The notes beneath the pieces are model-generated. The model had not been told where the DNA came from, searched no databases, and saw only the letters and a list, made by a program, of their open reading frames with translations. A program made the translations under genes and the position numbers. A stretch of 64,000 nt of DNA from Paulownia fortunei (Eukaryota > Streptophyta > Magnoliopsida > Lamiales > Paulowniaceae). The first letter of the stretch is position 1. Each line of letters starts with the position of its first letter. The stretch is taken from positions 126,501 to 190,500 of the forward strand of contig CM033108.1 of NCBI GenBank assembly GCA_019321725.1, given 5' to 3'. Positions 21,586 to 35,100 of the stretch are shown here, one piece after another.

Positions 21586-24500
21586 TTTTGTGTCCACAAA
21601 GGTTGTTCTCTCCACAATCGATCATCACTCTTGTCTCGCTCGTATTGAGGTGGGTTCAAACCCGAACACATAATGAACTTGCCCCGTTCGGAGTGGGTCC
21701 AAACCCTGTCAAACGAGTCTCAGGGTAGATAACGGGTCCAACTAAACCCGCCCCATTATATTTAATATTTAATAATTTTTAAATATGATTTTTTTTTTTT
21801 TTAAAAGTAGTGGAGAGTTACTTTAGAATTTAGACATTTCATATTTGACTTTCAAAAGCCACTAGCAAAGCCTAACAAGTGTCCTTTAGTCCTTTTCAAC
21901 TTTTCTTCTTCATCCATTATTTATTTGCCCTTTCGCCATTGCTCGGCACAACAAGCTCACTGTAAAACCCCAAAATTTTCAGTCAAGCAGCGCAACCGAC
22001 ATTGTACTACAGCGGTAATAAATTAAACTCGTGGAGCTGTGAAGAAATTTATTTAAATAGTATTGTAGCTTTCATTATGATGATGGGAATTACTTTTTAC
22101 AAATTCGTATAAATGATGGGACTACTTTATTTTCTTTCAAAAATATTATTTGCGTTTGATTTAATTTAATACATGTACTGACATAAATTTATATGAATAA
22201 ATGTGTTGAATATTGAGTATTGAAAAATACTAATTGTTTAGGAGGTAGGTCTAATGGGTTAGATTCATTGGGTTTTGGGTCCGGGGCGGGGTGGAGTTTG
22301 AAAAGGGGTGAGACAAATCTTAAATTTAGTCAAATTCGTCCCTTTATCATTCTTAATTGTTTATTATTATTGGGGTCCTCTTGAATAATCTACATAATGT
22401 CACTCCAATAGATTCCCTCATCATTGAAGTGACATATCATATCGATGGTGGAAACTTTCATAATCGATGATCCACTTGGGGGGTGGGGGTAGTTGATTTG
22501 GAATCCAAATGTTAAGAGAGACCTGCAGTTGTACCACCTAAAAAACACTCTAATTTTAAATTTTCAATGAAGAAGAGGGCTGGCATCAGAACATGCAATT
22601 ACCAGGACATGATAATGTTGTATAATTTATGTAACTGCATGCATGTTCATGTTGCTTTATTTTGTTATCTCACAATTGTGACAAAAGATACCTTATGTAA
22701 TTTATCTAACTCCAGCTGACAAGTATTTCTTATTTTACCTTAAGAAGAGAAACCCTATATTCATTCATGGAAAAGTTTGAATGGAATATTTGGGCATAGG
22801 TGCATGGTGGGCGTGTCATTTTAAAAATGAAATGGTGTGGAAATGCTAGTACGAACGTGTACTCTTCGTATGTAGGCAGTGACAAATTTAGGGTAGCTGT
22901 TGGAGGGTTATATATGTTCTGTGTAGCTTCGCATCCTAGCGGTATTAATTTCTTGTTCTAGTTCAGTGCACAATTGATAAGAATGTTATAACTCATGAAA
23001 TTAAGCATATTTCCACAGCTTAGTTAATTATGTTGGGGGTTAAATACAATTAAAAGAGAAATTAAATAAATGGGAGGTTAAAATATATCTTTGAATTTAA
23101 ATATTACAATATTTTTTCAAAATTTATGCACTACAATTTTGAAATTTAATTTGGACTCACTTTTGATTTTCTCTATTTTCTTTCTTTTTTTACTTGAGTT
23201 CTACACTTAGTCAAGATGCTTTTATTTTTCTTTTTGATTTTTCTCTTGAATTGCTTGTATAAAATATCCAACAATATTTTCTATTTATAGACCTCATGTA
23301 CATTAAAATAATTACTAAAGTTTATCACTAAAAAAATAATAAGAGATTTAGAAGGTGCTTTGATTGATTATTAGTATATCATAATTTTTTTTAGTGGAAC
23401 ATGCAGCTGATTATGCTCTATTAATCGGTTGTGTTTAACCACTCATTACAAATTATTATTTCAACAAATTAATGACCTGTTTTAGAGTATACATAATAGA
23501 TTGAGTCCACAGTTTAGTTAATTAATGTTTTAGTATAATAGAATATAGATTGATGTAACAATTATAACTATATTATTGACTCTGACAATGTATGTCCAGA
23601 ACATGGTACTTGAGGGAACCATGGAGCACGCTGAGATTTTCTTGTCTTGTCCACCAAGTACCAACGGCTTCGAGGGGAAAAAAATTAAAAATAGTGAAGA
23701 ACACATGCCACTTTTTCATCATATATAATATGAATTTTGATTAAGTTGGAGAAGCACTACTTTAAAAAAGATTGCGTTTCCCTTTTTTTGGTGGATGCCA
23801 CTCACCTCTGACCAAAATTATACCACCCCATTTAATTTACACATATTATAATTAATTCTTAAATATTTAAGTTAAATTATTTATTTCAAATAATATTTCA
23901 TTTGTATATACAATCTCTCTCTATATATATTTTTCACATGTACAATCAATAAAAATATTATTACTGACTATTGGAAGATTAATAGTCCCATATATATACA
24001 TATATAAATATGTGTATATCTTGCTAGCTGTTAGGCAATGAGTCAAATCCAATAATTTCACATTTGTGGATGTTGACGTAAAAAATCCTCTACGTTTTAA
24101 CAAGTCAAATCATAAATGTAGTGCTGACTTTGTAAAACGAGAAAAACTTGTTATAATATTCAACTTACTAGCGTAAGGCTCCTGCTATATTCCATATTCT
24201 TTAAAAAAAATATATTACTTATAGAAATTTATAATTTTACATGTTCAATTTAGCTATTATAAATTACACAAAAAATAAAATAAATTATCCGGATTATGTT
24301 GATAAAGACATCATATTCCAAGCAGAATAGATAAAAAAAAAAAAAAAAGGAAAAATCTATGTATTAATATTATCAAGAAGAGCCATTTTATTACTTTTAA
24401 TGTACTTATTTTCAAATTAGACATAAATATTTTGGGTTTAGAATATATCGTTCAACTCAGCAGAAACATAACAAAGAAAGACTTTTCTCAAATTTTAATG

Positions 24501-25506
24501 TGAGATTAACATAATAAATTTTACAACTTTATGATTACATGAGATCTCATGATTAAGTGCTTAGCATTAAAAACATACAATTTTACTTCTTGAGTTGGCC
24601 AAATACAGACATTCTTTTGTCTGTTCCTTGTACCAAATTTGAAAATATAAATGGTTACATATAATATGACAAATTTTCTTTTGAAAAATTGGGTAGTCTA
24701 TCTAGAGTTCTTTTTACCAATTGTATGCATATCTGATATTCATCCAGACGCTATATTTCTACATGTAGATTGTATGATCAATGAATTGATTACTCTTAAT
24801 GTCTCTTAATATGAATATGTTCAAAAACATATTATAATGACTTTTAAAATTTCACCAATGTTTATAACTTAACTTTTAACTATATTGGTTATGTTCTTTT
24901 CTCATTGTGATTGGTGTTAGTGATTTATGAAATGAAGAAAAAGAAAAAAACTGTAAAACATATAAAATGTAAACTAAAAAGAGAAACAAAACTAAACTTA
25001 TCGATACCCTTAACCATACTATGATCAATATACAAATAATTAACTAAAAATTGCAATTATAACACAAAATGTAAAACTATTCACATGTATCATGATGAAT
25101 GGCAAATTAACAACAACAAAGAAATGGAAAATTGCAATGTAATAATTAATTTTAAAATAAATCTCTAAAATTATAATTTAAATAACTGATGTGGCACGGA
25201 GTGTGCAGATATCCAATTTTAAAATATTATCTGTTTTGATCCGATCATGTGGGAACTAAGTCTCACTCCCGCAGCTTTAAAATATTTCTTATAGGAGAAG
25301 GAATCTTACCTACTATATATGCGCACAAACCAATCATTACATATTCAATATAAGATAAGTTCTATCCACATCAAACGCTATTTTCTTGATGATTATTTTA
25401 ACCAACAATACTCAAAGTTATTTAAACTTTTAGTATATTCATTAATTTATTTGAATCCATAGTGCAGGATAAGTTGAAGTTTGCCCCCAAAAAATACATA
25501 TTGTAA

Positions 25507-25533
25507 CCATAATATATATATATATATATATAT
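25507..25533. repeat. AT microsatellite
   Basis: About 13 TA dinucleotides (aatatatatatatatatatata) running into tacatacata. Confidence 0.8.
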
Positions 25534-25614
25534 ACATACATATTTTCTGTTGATATGATACCTACAGAACAAAGGTATAAAAATAATAGATATATATGAA
25601 CTGCTTGTTATTAC

Positions 25615-26000
25615 CATATTTGAAGTGAATTACATAAATATTTAGAAAATAGGAAAAAATTAAAAAATTATGTGAATGCCAATAAATAAATAAACTATAA
25701 GTGGAGAGGTATAATTATTTTCGTCCAACTTTGGACTGAAACTGGAAATAGAATAACAAAAAGAAGTTCACATGAACAAAAAAGAAAAAAATGACTAAAT
25801 AAAGAAAACTAAATCATATTTGAAGTGAATACATAAATATATAGAAAATGGAAAAACTAAAAAAAAAAAAAATGTAAACCCAATAAATAAATAAACTATA
25901 AGTGGAGAAATTATTTTCCACCGAACTTTGTATTGAAGGACATATGAAAGAGGAAAAGGAAAAACAAAAGAAAAGTTCTCATGAACAAAAAATTGCATAA
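25615..26000. repeat. Imperfect tandem duplication, period about 200 bp
   Basis: Two adjacent segments begin catatttgaagtgaat at 25615 and 25815. They share aataaataaataaactataa and agtggaga and end with a tract reading ttcncatgaacaaaaa. Several indels separate the copies, so the duplication is older than the 266-bp array. Confidence 0.7.
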
Positions 26001-27543
26001 AGCTTTTAGTTTATGAATAGAAAATCAATAGAATTAATACAATTACTTGAAAAAAGAAAATATCATAAAAACGACTGAAAAGAATCTCTCAACTTTAATA
26101 TTTTTTGTAAAATAAATAGAAATAATTTACATATTAGCTGATGGGGCATGTACGAAATATATATACATAAACAAAAAAGAAAAAAAAAGTAAAAATCAAA
26201 TAAAGTGAATTAAATTTGTTGACAATTTGATACGAATCGTGGAAAGATTGAAGACAAAAGGGCGAAATAATACGCTAAGAGAAGCTTGGTAATTAAGTCT
26301 CATATGAAATTGAAGTTATGAAAAAGGAAATAACAAGGATGAAAGAAGGAGAAAAGCATTGCATATGACATTGTGTCCACATTCAATTTTTTTAATCTTT
26401 TTTGAATAGCAATTAATTTGGTGGCATTACTTAGTATCTCAATTTAAACATTCCTTAAGTTTTTGATTGAAAGTTTTATTAATTTATTTGTGTGTGTGTG
26501 AATGAGTTTAAAGAAAGCTATTGAAAAGTCATTAAATTTGACCAGGTGAAGAATTTTGATTGATTTAAAAAATAAAGAAATTCACAACTAATGTTAAACA
26601 ACCAATTCAGGATTGATCAGAATTGCACAATTGTGGTCAAAAGAGCTTATAAATATATAATATAGTATAGATTCCATTTGAATTTAAGATTTATTTAACT
26701 AAGAAAAGCACAAACTAGAGGGAAAGCAAAAGAATTGAAGCTAACATTTGTTTAAGATTCATGTAAAAGTTGTAACCACTAGAAGAATTCAATTACGCAA
26801 TGGGGTTTTGTTGTTGGGTTGATTATTTAAAGATACATCCACATTAAATAACTGAAATTAGCTAAAATACCAAACTCACTAAAACCCCTTGTTAATCTTG
26901 CACTGACTAATCCCCCGTTTGTTTTGGTTTAATGTGAAAGATTGCAGCCTCAAGTGTTTGACTTTAAACTCCAGCCTCCAGGTATACCCTATGACGTGGG
27001 AAATAAGGAGCAATGGTACACACTTTCTGCTCTTTGAATAACAAATCAATTATTAGTTCAGTATTTAATAAGGATGGTTGAAGATATGGGCAATTGACCG
27101 TGACATGTCGGCTTACGAATTTCGAGGTACACGGTGTTTGACTTGACCTTGTTTTTGGAAACCATGACTTTGTCCGGACATCAACTCCTATGTTATTTCC
27201 ATGCAAATTGAGCTCAATAAACTTTCTTTTTGAAAAACAAAAAACAGGGTCAGACCACAAAAATAAATCAATATTGAATATTGAAAAGAAGAGGTTTTAT
27301 ATTTATTTGTATGGGTGGTATACACAACCAAGGCTGTTGCTACTATTAGTATTTATAATTCAGTTATCAAAAAAATTATAGTTGAACAACAGCAGCAGCC
27401 ACCTAGCAAAAAGCTCAGGGATGTGAAGGAATGGGATTGATCAACCATATAATTTGATTCATACTTTACTTAATTTATTTTTTTCTTTTTTAACAATAAA
27501 GGGAGAAAAGCTCTCAGGGAGAAAAATTGTTAACTAGATAGTG

Positions 27544-30432
27544 ATGGGAACTTGCTTGAGTTCTGCTTCTGCCTCTGTCGATCAAAGCCCACCCACCACT
27601 GCCCAATTGAGTTCAGGTTTGGTCTTCTTGCAGTTTTTTATGCACTCAACACAACAATCACTTTGTCCCTTCAATACCTGAAATTTGTATGTGGTTGTTT
27701 GTGGGATGATAGTGATTACCTAGCTTATCTGATGTCATGTTTTTCAACAATTTTATCCTGTGTTGTTTGAATGATTTGGGGTTGTGTTTGAATTGTCTTG
27801 AAATTTTGCAGTGGCAATATCGCAGACGACGAGCAACACGACGTCGTCAAGCGGCAGCAGTGCTGTTTCCGGTAACAGCAGATTCTCGGCGGCAAGTGGA
27901 AGCGATGAGGCGAGTCCGAGTCCCACAGGGCAGATGTTACCCCAACCCAATTTGAGGATTTTCTCCTTCTCGGAACTCAAGGCTGCCACAAGAAACTTCC
28001 GAAACGATACCGTTGTGGGAGAAGGTGGATTTGGGAAAGTTTACAAAGGTTGGCTCGATGCCAGAAATGGAATTACTGGATCAGTCATTGCTGTTAAGAA
28101 GTTGAATTCTGAAAGCATGCAGGGCTTTCAAGAGTGGCAGGTATTTCTTTCAACTCTTCCAGTTTCAGATTGACTCATTCTTGTCACACTTAAACTAATA
28201 CTAGTAAATGTTGCGCATCCAATAATTTAAATTGCCTTAAGCACTAATGTTTAGCAAATTGAAATCAATCTTTGTTTGTTCTCTTGAAAATTTGAACTAC
28301 TGTACTACTCCATATATCAGCTTGAAAAATGTTTGGTGGATGCTTGTGACTTTCTATTTCTGCTTTTTGATTAACATTTATATCTCCTCATTCTTCTTCC
28401 GAGCTTATCAGATAAGTAGATTTCATTGTATCCGGTGTTTGTTCTAATTCCTTATTCTATTTCCTGACCACAGTAGAATGTCAGTGAACAGATTGTTTTC
28501 CTTCCTAACTAGATATCCTGTTATCTAAATCATGTCACAATTACTGATAAATATGCCATAATAGTCGATTCTATACAAGTATGAGATAAGAGCTTAAACG
28601 AGTTGGGAATATTTGGACCAGTAGAGATTTGAACTTTTTGTATGGTTTGCCACGAAACTTCCAACAGTCATAAGTTTTGATTTGGGAAGAGTTATAGGAC
28701 GATCTACATATGCACGCGCTTGTCTTCGCAAGATGAACCTACAAGAAGTAATTGTTTTCAGCTGTTTTTGTGGACTTTTTTTTTTCTGTAGCTGTCTTTT
28801 GGTCTTGGTTGTTTTTAGGCTATTTTTGGACCAAGTTTCGTAATTTTCGTACTCAGCCTAATTTTAAGCCTGTATAATCTATGTTAGGACCGTGTCATTT
28901 AAATTCCTGTTGAACTATATTGTTTTTCATTATTTTTGACTTCTTTGATTTCTCTTTGAAGCTTGAAGATGAGATCTTCAAATTCCTTCAATATATTTAA
29001 TACCCCAGTATTTACCTGAAGCTGTCCCCTAATGTTTGTTTGTTTTACCCTCACAGTCTGAGGTGAATTTCCTTGGAAGACTTTCACATCCTAATCTGGT
29101 TAAGCTGTTGGGCTACTGTTGGGAGGATAAAGAGTTGCTGCTTGTCTATGAATTCATGCAAAAGGGCAGCTTAGAGAACCATCTTTTTGGAAGTAAGGGA
29201 TTATGTTACTATGCAGATATCAATAATATCATATATGCATTTATTCACATCATATCACAGACATATTCTTCTGCTGTTAGCGCTAGATAATGAATTTTCT
29301 GGAGCTTGCTTATTTTAGGGGGTTCTGCTGTTCAGCCACTTCCATGGGATATTAGGCTTAAGATATTAATTGGAGCAGCTCGTGGTCTTGCATTCTTGCA
29401 TGCATCGGATAGAAAAGTTATCTATAGAGACTTCAAGGCCTCAAACATATTGCTTGATGGGGTAAGCACCAGACTTATGATCTAGCACTTCTCATATTCA
29501 ATTATCAACTCTATCTCATTTTTGGAACTTTGGCTTGTATTTTGAATAATAGTTAGTGGCATATTTCTGCTTATTTTCGATCTGCCCCAAGTGTTTCTTC
29601 TTTTATACTCTTAAGGGCTGGATGAATCTAGTCGTCTAAATTCTAGTGCCAGTAGAGTTCTTTCTTTTCTTTTATTTTTTCAGTTCTTGACATATATAAT
29701 ATTGTAGCTACGACGATGTTCTGATTTTTGGGCATTGGTCTCTAATTTTTGCTCTCAGTCATACCATGCCAAGATATCTGATTTTGGCCTGGCAAAAATG
29801 GGTCCAACAGCTAGTAAATCCCACGTGACGACGCAGGTTATGGGAACATATGGTTATGCTGCACCTGAGTATGTTGCAACAGGTGAATATGCTAATTCTT
29901 TTGAGCTTCCATATGGAAAGCAAATGAAGCTAACCCCAACAGAAAAAAAAATGTGGTGATATTCTAATGACATTCTTTTCTATCAGGGCACTTGTATGTG
30001 AAGAGTGACGTATATGGTTTTGGTGTCGTCTTAGTAGAAATGCTCACTGGGTTGCGGGCACTTGACACAAATCGTCCATCTGGACAACATAATCTGGTTG
30101 ATTGGATCAAGCCACATTTACCTGACAGGAGGAAGTTAAAGAACATTATGGATTCACGTTTGGAAGGAAGATATCCTTCTAGATCTGCATTACAAATAGC
30201 TCAGCTTGCTCTAAATTGTCTTGAAAATGAACCAAAAAACAGGCCGCCGATGCAAGAAATTGTTGAGACACTGGAAAGAATCGATTCTGCTAATGAGAGG
30301 CCGAGAGAGCCTAGAGTACATTCTAGTTATCAGGCAGCTAATAGACGTCCGCAGCAACATCAGCAGTATCGTTCTCCACTTCATCCAAGGCACGAAGTAA
30401 ATCGAGCCTATCCACTCCCACCACGCACATAA
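27544..30432 (+). CDS. PIX13: Receptor-like cytoplasmic kinase VII, PIX13-like
   Basis: Six exons: 27544-27616, 27812-28140, 29057-29192, 29319-29461, 29759-29882 and 29987-30432. They encode 416 residues with GT-AG junctions and consistent phases. MGTC at the N-terminus gives an N-myristoylation glycine (Gly2) and a palmitoylatable Cys4, so plasma-membrane anchoring is expected. After a Ser-rich linker comes the RLCK-VII signature [17 protein letters not shown]. The kinase core has the glycine loop GEGGFGKVY (94-102), ATP-binding Lys120, YRDFKASN with catalytic Asp217, DFG with Asp235, and [10 protein letters not shown] in the activation segment. All catalytic residues are present. The C-terminus ends in a Gln/Pro/Arg-rich tail, YPLPPRT, as in PIX13/Kin3. 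Such kinases relay signals from pattern-recognition and hormone receptors. The precise pathway is inferred from family. Confidence 0.95.
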
Positions 30433-32125
30433 TTCTCATCCAAAAGTTTGTTGCAAAGAGTTGCATATATTCTTCCCGATCTTTATGGCTTGTCAAAGTT
30501 TCTCAAATGCAATGGCTTGTTGTTGTATTAGTTAACAGAGTTGAAAGAATTGGGAGTTGTCACGCCAACTGTATCATTATGTGCTTGATGTAAAGTTAGT
30601 TGTTAGTTTGTAAATGGAGGAGATTTTGATAATGTGCTCACAAGTGTCATAAGATGTCCTTCATTTATCTGAATTAGAAGAAGAGCAGGATTAAGTATTG
30701 AGGACATGTAGTGTGATTATTATATGGTATGATATGTGTCGAACGCTGAGTTCATCCTGTATGTAGTATCTCTAATGGAACAACGGCATACACAGACCTT
30801 TATTTACTGGTGGGGGAGCCATGAATGTGGGCTAATTTGACTGGGTTTGTGAGATAAATCACTCTAGCTTGTTGATGGAGCTGTCAGGACCCAATGTACT
30901 ATTTGACTTTCAACTTTGAAGGAGAGGGATAGTAAGTACTAAAGATTACGCAAATTAAAAATTCCAAAACTCAAACTGGCTCTGATTTGTCTCTCTAGAA
31001 ATGCATCATTAAAAAAGGGTTGTAAAATGACAAAACAGAAATAAATTTTTAAATCTAAAATCCCTCTTAATCATTTCCACATTTGAGGTTTGGGACCTTT
31101 GTGCTTAATGTATATAGTCCTCTACTTTTAAAAGTTGTCAAAAACTTGAGAAAATAATAGAAAAGGTGCGAGGGGAAGTGATGGTAATGGTTTGATCTGT
31201 AAATCTGTCTAACCATGAGAGGCCCGGCCCTTGTACAAAATTATTGATCTCCACTTACTCTTACTAACATTATCTTCTTCTTCGTCTTTCCCGGTGATGG
31301 TTTGATCTGGACGATGACATTGTAGTTAAGAAGGTTTCAAAAAACATATCTGAGAATTTTGATTCAAATGCTTTGTGGCTGGGGCTGGGCATCTGGCATG
31401 AATATATTTGATTTGATAGAATGGGGAGAAAACGTGAGATTACTGGAATGCATCATCATTGGCAAGACATGGTGTGCAACCATCTCAATATTGATTATTT
31501 TTCCTTCTCCTTTGGTGCTTTTGGGAATAGAATATGCCAACCTCGTAACATTCATGAATGGTTCCTTTAGAGCCGCTGTATTTGCGTACACCTGCGCCTG
31601 TTACCAGAGATTCAGATGTTCTGCCCTCACGCTTCAACTTTGACTTACTTTAACCAAAAAATTCTACCAAACATTATATTTGTGTTTCTTCTAAAATCAA
31701 ACACTTATTCTTCCAAAAACACACTAAATCAATCATTTCAAAAATAAAATCAAACATACTATACATTCATCAATATATTTTCCTAAAATACATTTTGCCA
31801 AAATATTAAACATAAGAAAAGAAAAGGCAATTGTCTTCTTTATCATCTGCGAATAAAATGGAATATAATATGCACAGATCCCTGAGGAACTCTTCATAAC
31901 ATATTACATATGTGACATTAGTAGGTGTTAGTAGCACCTACAAATTTTAAAAACATCAAACATACAAAGACACTATTACCTATCTCCGTTATTGCGAGTG
32001 TTCACTTTCCATCCCTTCGAAGTGAAAATGACCTCAAGACACGATCATGATGATAGGGTTCATCCCTCCGAAGTTCAAAATCCACTTCAGGACAACTTGA
32101 AACATCCTTCATGTTAAAAGCCACT
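30433..32125. other. Convergent intergenic region
   Basis: It separates the 3' ends of the PIX13-like (+) and NIN-like (-) genes and should contain both 3'UTRs. I saw no other gene. A 94-codon plus-strand frame at 31359-31643 has no recognisable features. Confidence 0.5.
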
Positions 32126-35100
32126 TTAGTATGGCCCGTTACTACCAAATGAACTCCCAAGATTCGGATGATAGGCTTGATTGACGGAGAGTTTAATTGT
32201 TCGGCTCTTGGACGATCTGTGTATATCCGTACATTCTTCAAGATCAGCATCACAAGTCAAAAGCACCCATTCAGCATCATCATCGAGATATTTTAAATTA
32301 AAGCTACTGCCATTCTCTATGTTAAAACGCCTAAAGATCACTTCTTGTATATCTTTAAAACCCCACTGTGGTTGCAGACTGAATCGGATCTTTTCTTCCC
32401 CAAAAGCGGCTTTTACTCTAAAAGTATCCACATGATGTGCCTGGTTTCTATTCTTAGGGGCAGCTGGAGCTTCTATAGGAGTGTGATCACTAAAATTCTT
32501 ATGGCTGTATGATCGAATCAAAAGCTTTGTTTCCTCTTGGCCTTTTTCATGCAATTCTGCATCACTTCGTGCTCTCTTTAGCATCCCTTCATTCTGTTCA
32601 GCTGATAAAGCATCTGCACCGCTGAAGCCATTGACAGGGAAAGATGATTGCTTCACCCCAGTAGAACAACAATAACTTGAACTGGAGCTGTGATTACCAG
32701 AGGAGGAAGGTGATCTTGAAGCAGTGGTTGCAGGGCTTAACAAGGTGCCCTCAGGCTGATTGTTCACCTGCTGCAAATGGCCACTCATCTTTGACGTTGA
32801 CAAGTGGCTGCTTCCTGGTACATTTGGAGAGCCAAGTTCTGGGAAGTTGTTATAGAAAGAACTGAGTTGAATAGAACCCTCAGCACCCTGGACTGAATCC
32901 ATCACAAGTTGAAGTTTCCTCAATGAGTGACCAACTTTCTTGATCTTTCGGGAAGGCCACCGAGTGATCCCATGCTGTCTGCATATTCTTTTCAAGGTAG
33001 TTGGGCACACTGAAACGGGAAAACAATGGATAAGAAGTCTTTACTGAGCTTGAATTAGCTTTGAATATATTATGTCTAAGATTCGGGTATAGCATCCAGT
33101 TAAACTCAAGAAGAACATGCCAACCAAAACTACTCAAACTTAAGGATGCCATAAAATTAATATACTGCAGAAAATATATAGATCCGAACAAGGCTAATAA
33201 TCTCATTATGTTAGATAAATAGCAAAAATTGGTGGGACAAGGAAATGTATGCTTGGTAGACAACTGACCGGAAAAATTGGGTCTATCATGACACTGCAGC
33301 TGATATTCAAGATGGAACAAGCGTGGGCATGTTTAGGACACGAAGAAAAAGAGCTTATGTACTTCTCATGAATGTATTGCTTTGCCAGTAGCTCTGGAGG
33401 GTTTACTTGCTTATTTTCTACTTAAAATTTCCATAGAAGGCATGATCTAACTTTTTTTTATTAAGTATCCAGGAAGCTTGGAATGAGGCTTAAGAAGCAA
33501 ACTTTCGCATTGCTTGGGTTTGTCGTCCATCATTAAGGAAAACAAGAAGTTCGTAGTGATGGTGAGTAACAATTTAGAGAAATCTTCTGGAGAGAATAAA
33601 TATGAACCAATCAGAGGAACCAAAACACAAGAATTTCTTGCAGAGAATAAAATAAGTCCAATCCATCCGATGTAGAGAATCAGGGATTTATAACACAATC
33701 TGAAGTTTCTAAAGGTATGTGCAGCCAACTAACAAGTAGCATCCATGCTTCTCCATAAGAAGGTTCTAAATCAGTATTATGCTACATTGACCTATTAATT
33801 GATACATCAACTGACTCTAATTATACTGTGACGAATTTTGTCTTACCTCCAATGCTTTTGGCGGCTTCTTTTAGGCTCCCAGCAAAATACTGCCTAAGAA
33901 CTTGCAAGCTAATAGCCTTCTCAGTCTTTGTTCGTCTCTTTTCACTGCTTGTTTTAGCACCTAAGGAAAGATGCCCAATAGTCAAGGAAAAGTTTCCACT
34001 AGCCTCAGCACTACTTTTGGGTCCAGAATCCTGCTGGAGTTTGTCATACTCCAAAGTTGCTGGCACACGATGCAAGTCCAACCCAGAGTTATCCCATTTG
34101 GTAGTCACCTTAAACTCTCCTTCTGGTTCCTCCTTGCGATTAGCCAAAGAAACAGCAACTGCTTTACCCTTGTACTGGGGATCCATCATGCTCATATTCC
34201 AGGTTGAAGCATCGAGTGAGGATTCTTTGGAAGGAGAAGTTACCAACTTCGGATGCTCTTCATCGTCTAATTTACCAGCTGAAGTGCTGCCTCTTTCTCT
34301 GCCTGAAGTTTCTTGAGCCAACTCCTGATTCGTAATTACTCGTAAACTCTGGCAAGTTTGTCGTATAACAGATGATAATGAGTCGACAATCAGCATCTGA
34401 TCTTTGGCATCTTTGCAATTTAACGGCAGGAAGAACTCCAAAACAAAATCAGCTGTTCTGTTGTATGTACTTCTCAGGCGTGTTGCTGCAGAAGCACACA
34501 AGTTAAACACCCTCGCATGATGTGCTAGAGGATATTCTGTTCTACTAAAAGCTGTTATGTCCTTGGCAAAACATGGTTGATTTGTCAGGAATGCTTTCCC
34601 AGCAACACCTTCACCTTTGAGCAAGTGGTGCCCAGAACATGCCTCATGAAAGCCAGAAACTTGTGCGTCAGCAACATAGCAGGCCGAGTCAATGGTTGAA
34701 ATGCAACGTGCATAATTCTCATCAGAGTGCCGGCAACCTCCTTTACATTGCTGAACACATGAAGCCCATACCTGTGCCAAAGGCAATTTATGCACGTCGC
34801 AAACAAATTTCAAGACATTTCTGATCTCTGTTAGAGTACCTTGGTAAGAGTCATTGTGATCCTGGTATAAAAACACGCTTCTGTATTAGGAATAAATTTC
34901 AATTTGCAGATGGTTTTGACTTGTTAACTTGAAAGGATATTATCTATTACCTCTATATTGTAAGGACTCAGAATGCTAGAACTCTTCAAATCAACAGCCT
35001 GCAAGAGAAAATTATTTTCAGAAAAAGAGAGCAATTGTATCCTTTGCCATGTTACATGATTAAGTAACATAGAGTTAGAAAACATAGGACCCAAACCACC

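Larger units (their letters stand above)
18752..27543. other. Long gene-poor, repeat-rich intergenic region
   Basis: I found no intact gene in these 8.8 kb. The region is AT-rich. It holds a MITE-like element (19333-19783), a 24-bp minisatellite (21496-21585), an imperfect 200-bp duplication (25615-26000) and several stretches that read like worn transposon or LTR sequence (for example 20240-21120 with ctatataaaaggcttc near 20950, and G/C-rich blocks at 21650-21760 and 22240-22320). Confidence 0.55.

Noticed and set aside
26964..27260. 98-codon minus-strand frame upstream of PIX13
   Set aside because: No recognisable domain and it overlaps the likely promoter of the kinase.
31359..31643. 94-codon plus-strand frame between PIX13 and NLP
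   Set aside because: Mixed hydrophobic sequence without family features, lying in probable 3'UTR space.
33828..34316. 162-codon plus-strand frame
   Set aside because: Antisense shadow of NLP exon 3, whose own frame has clear family motifs.
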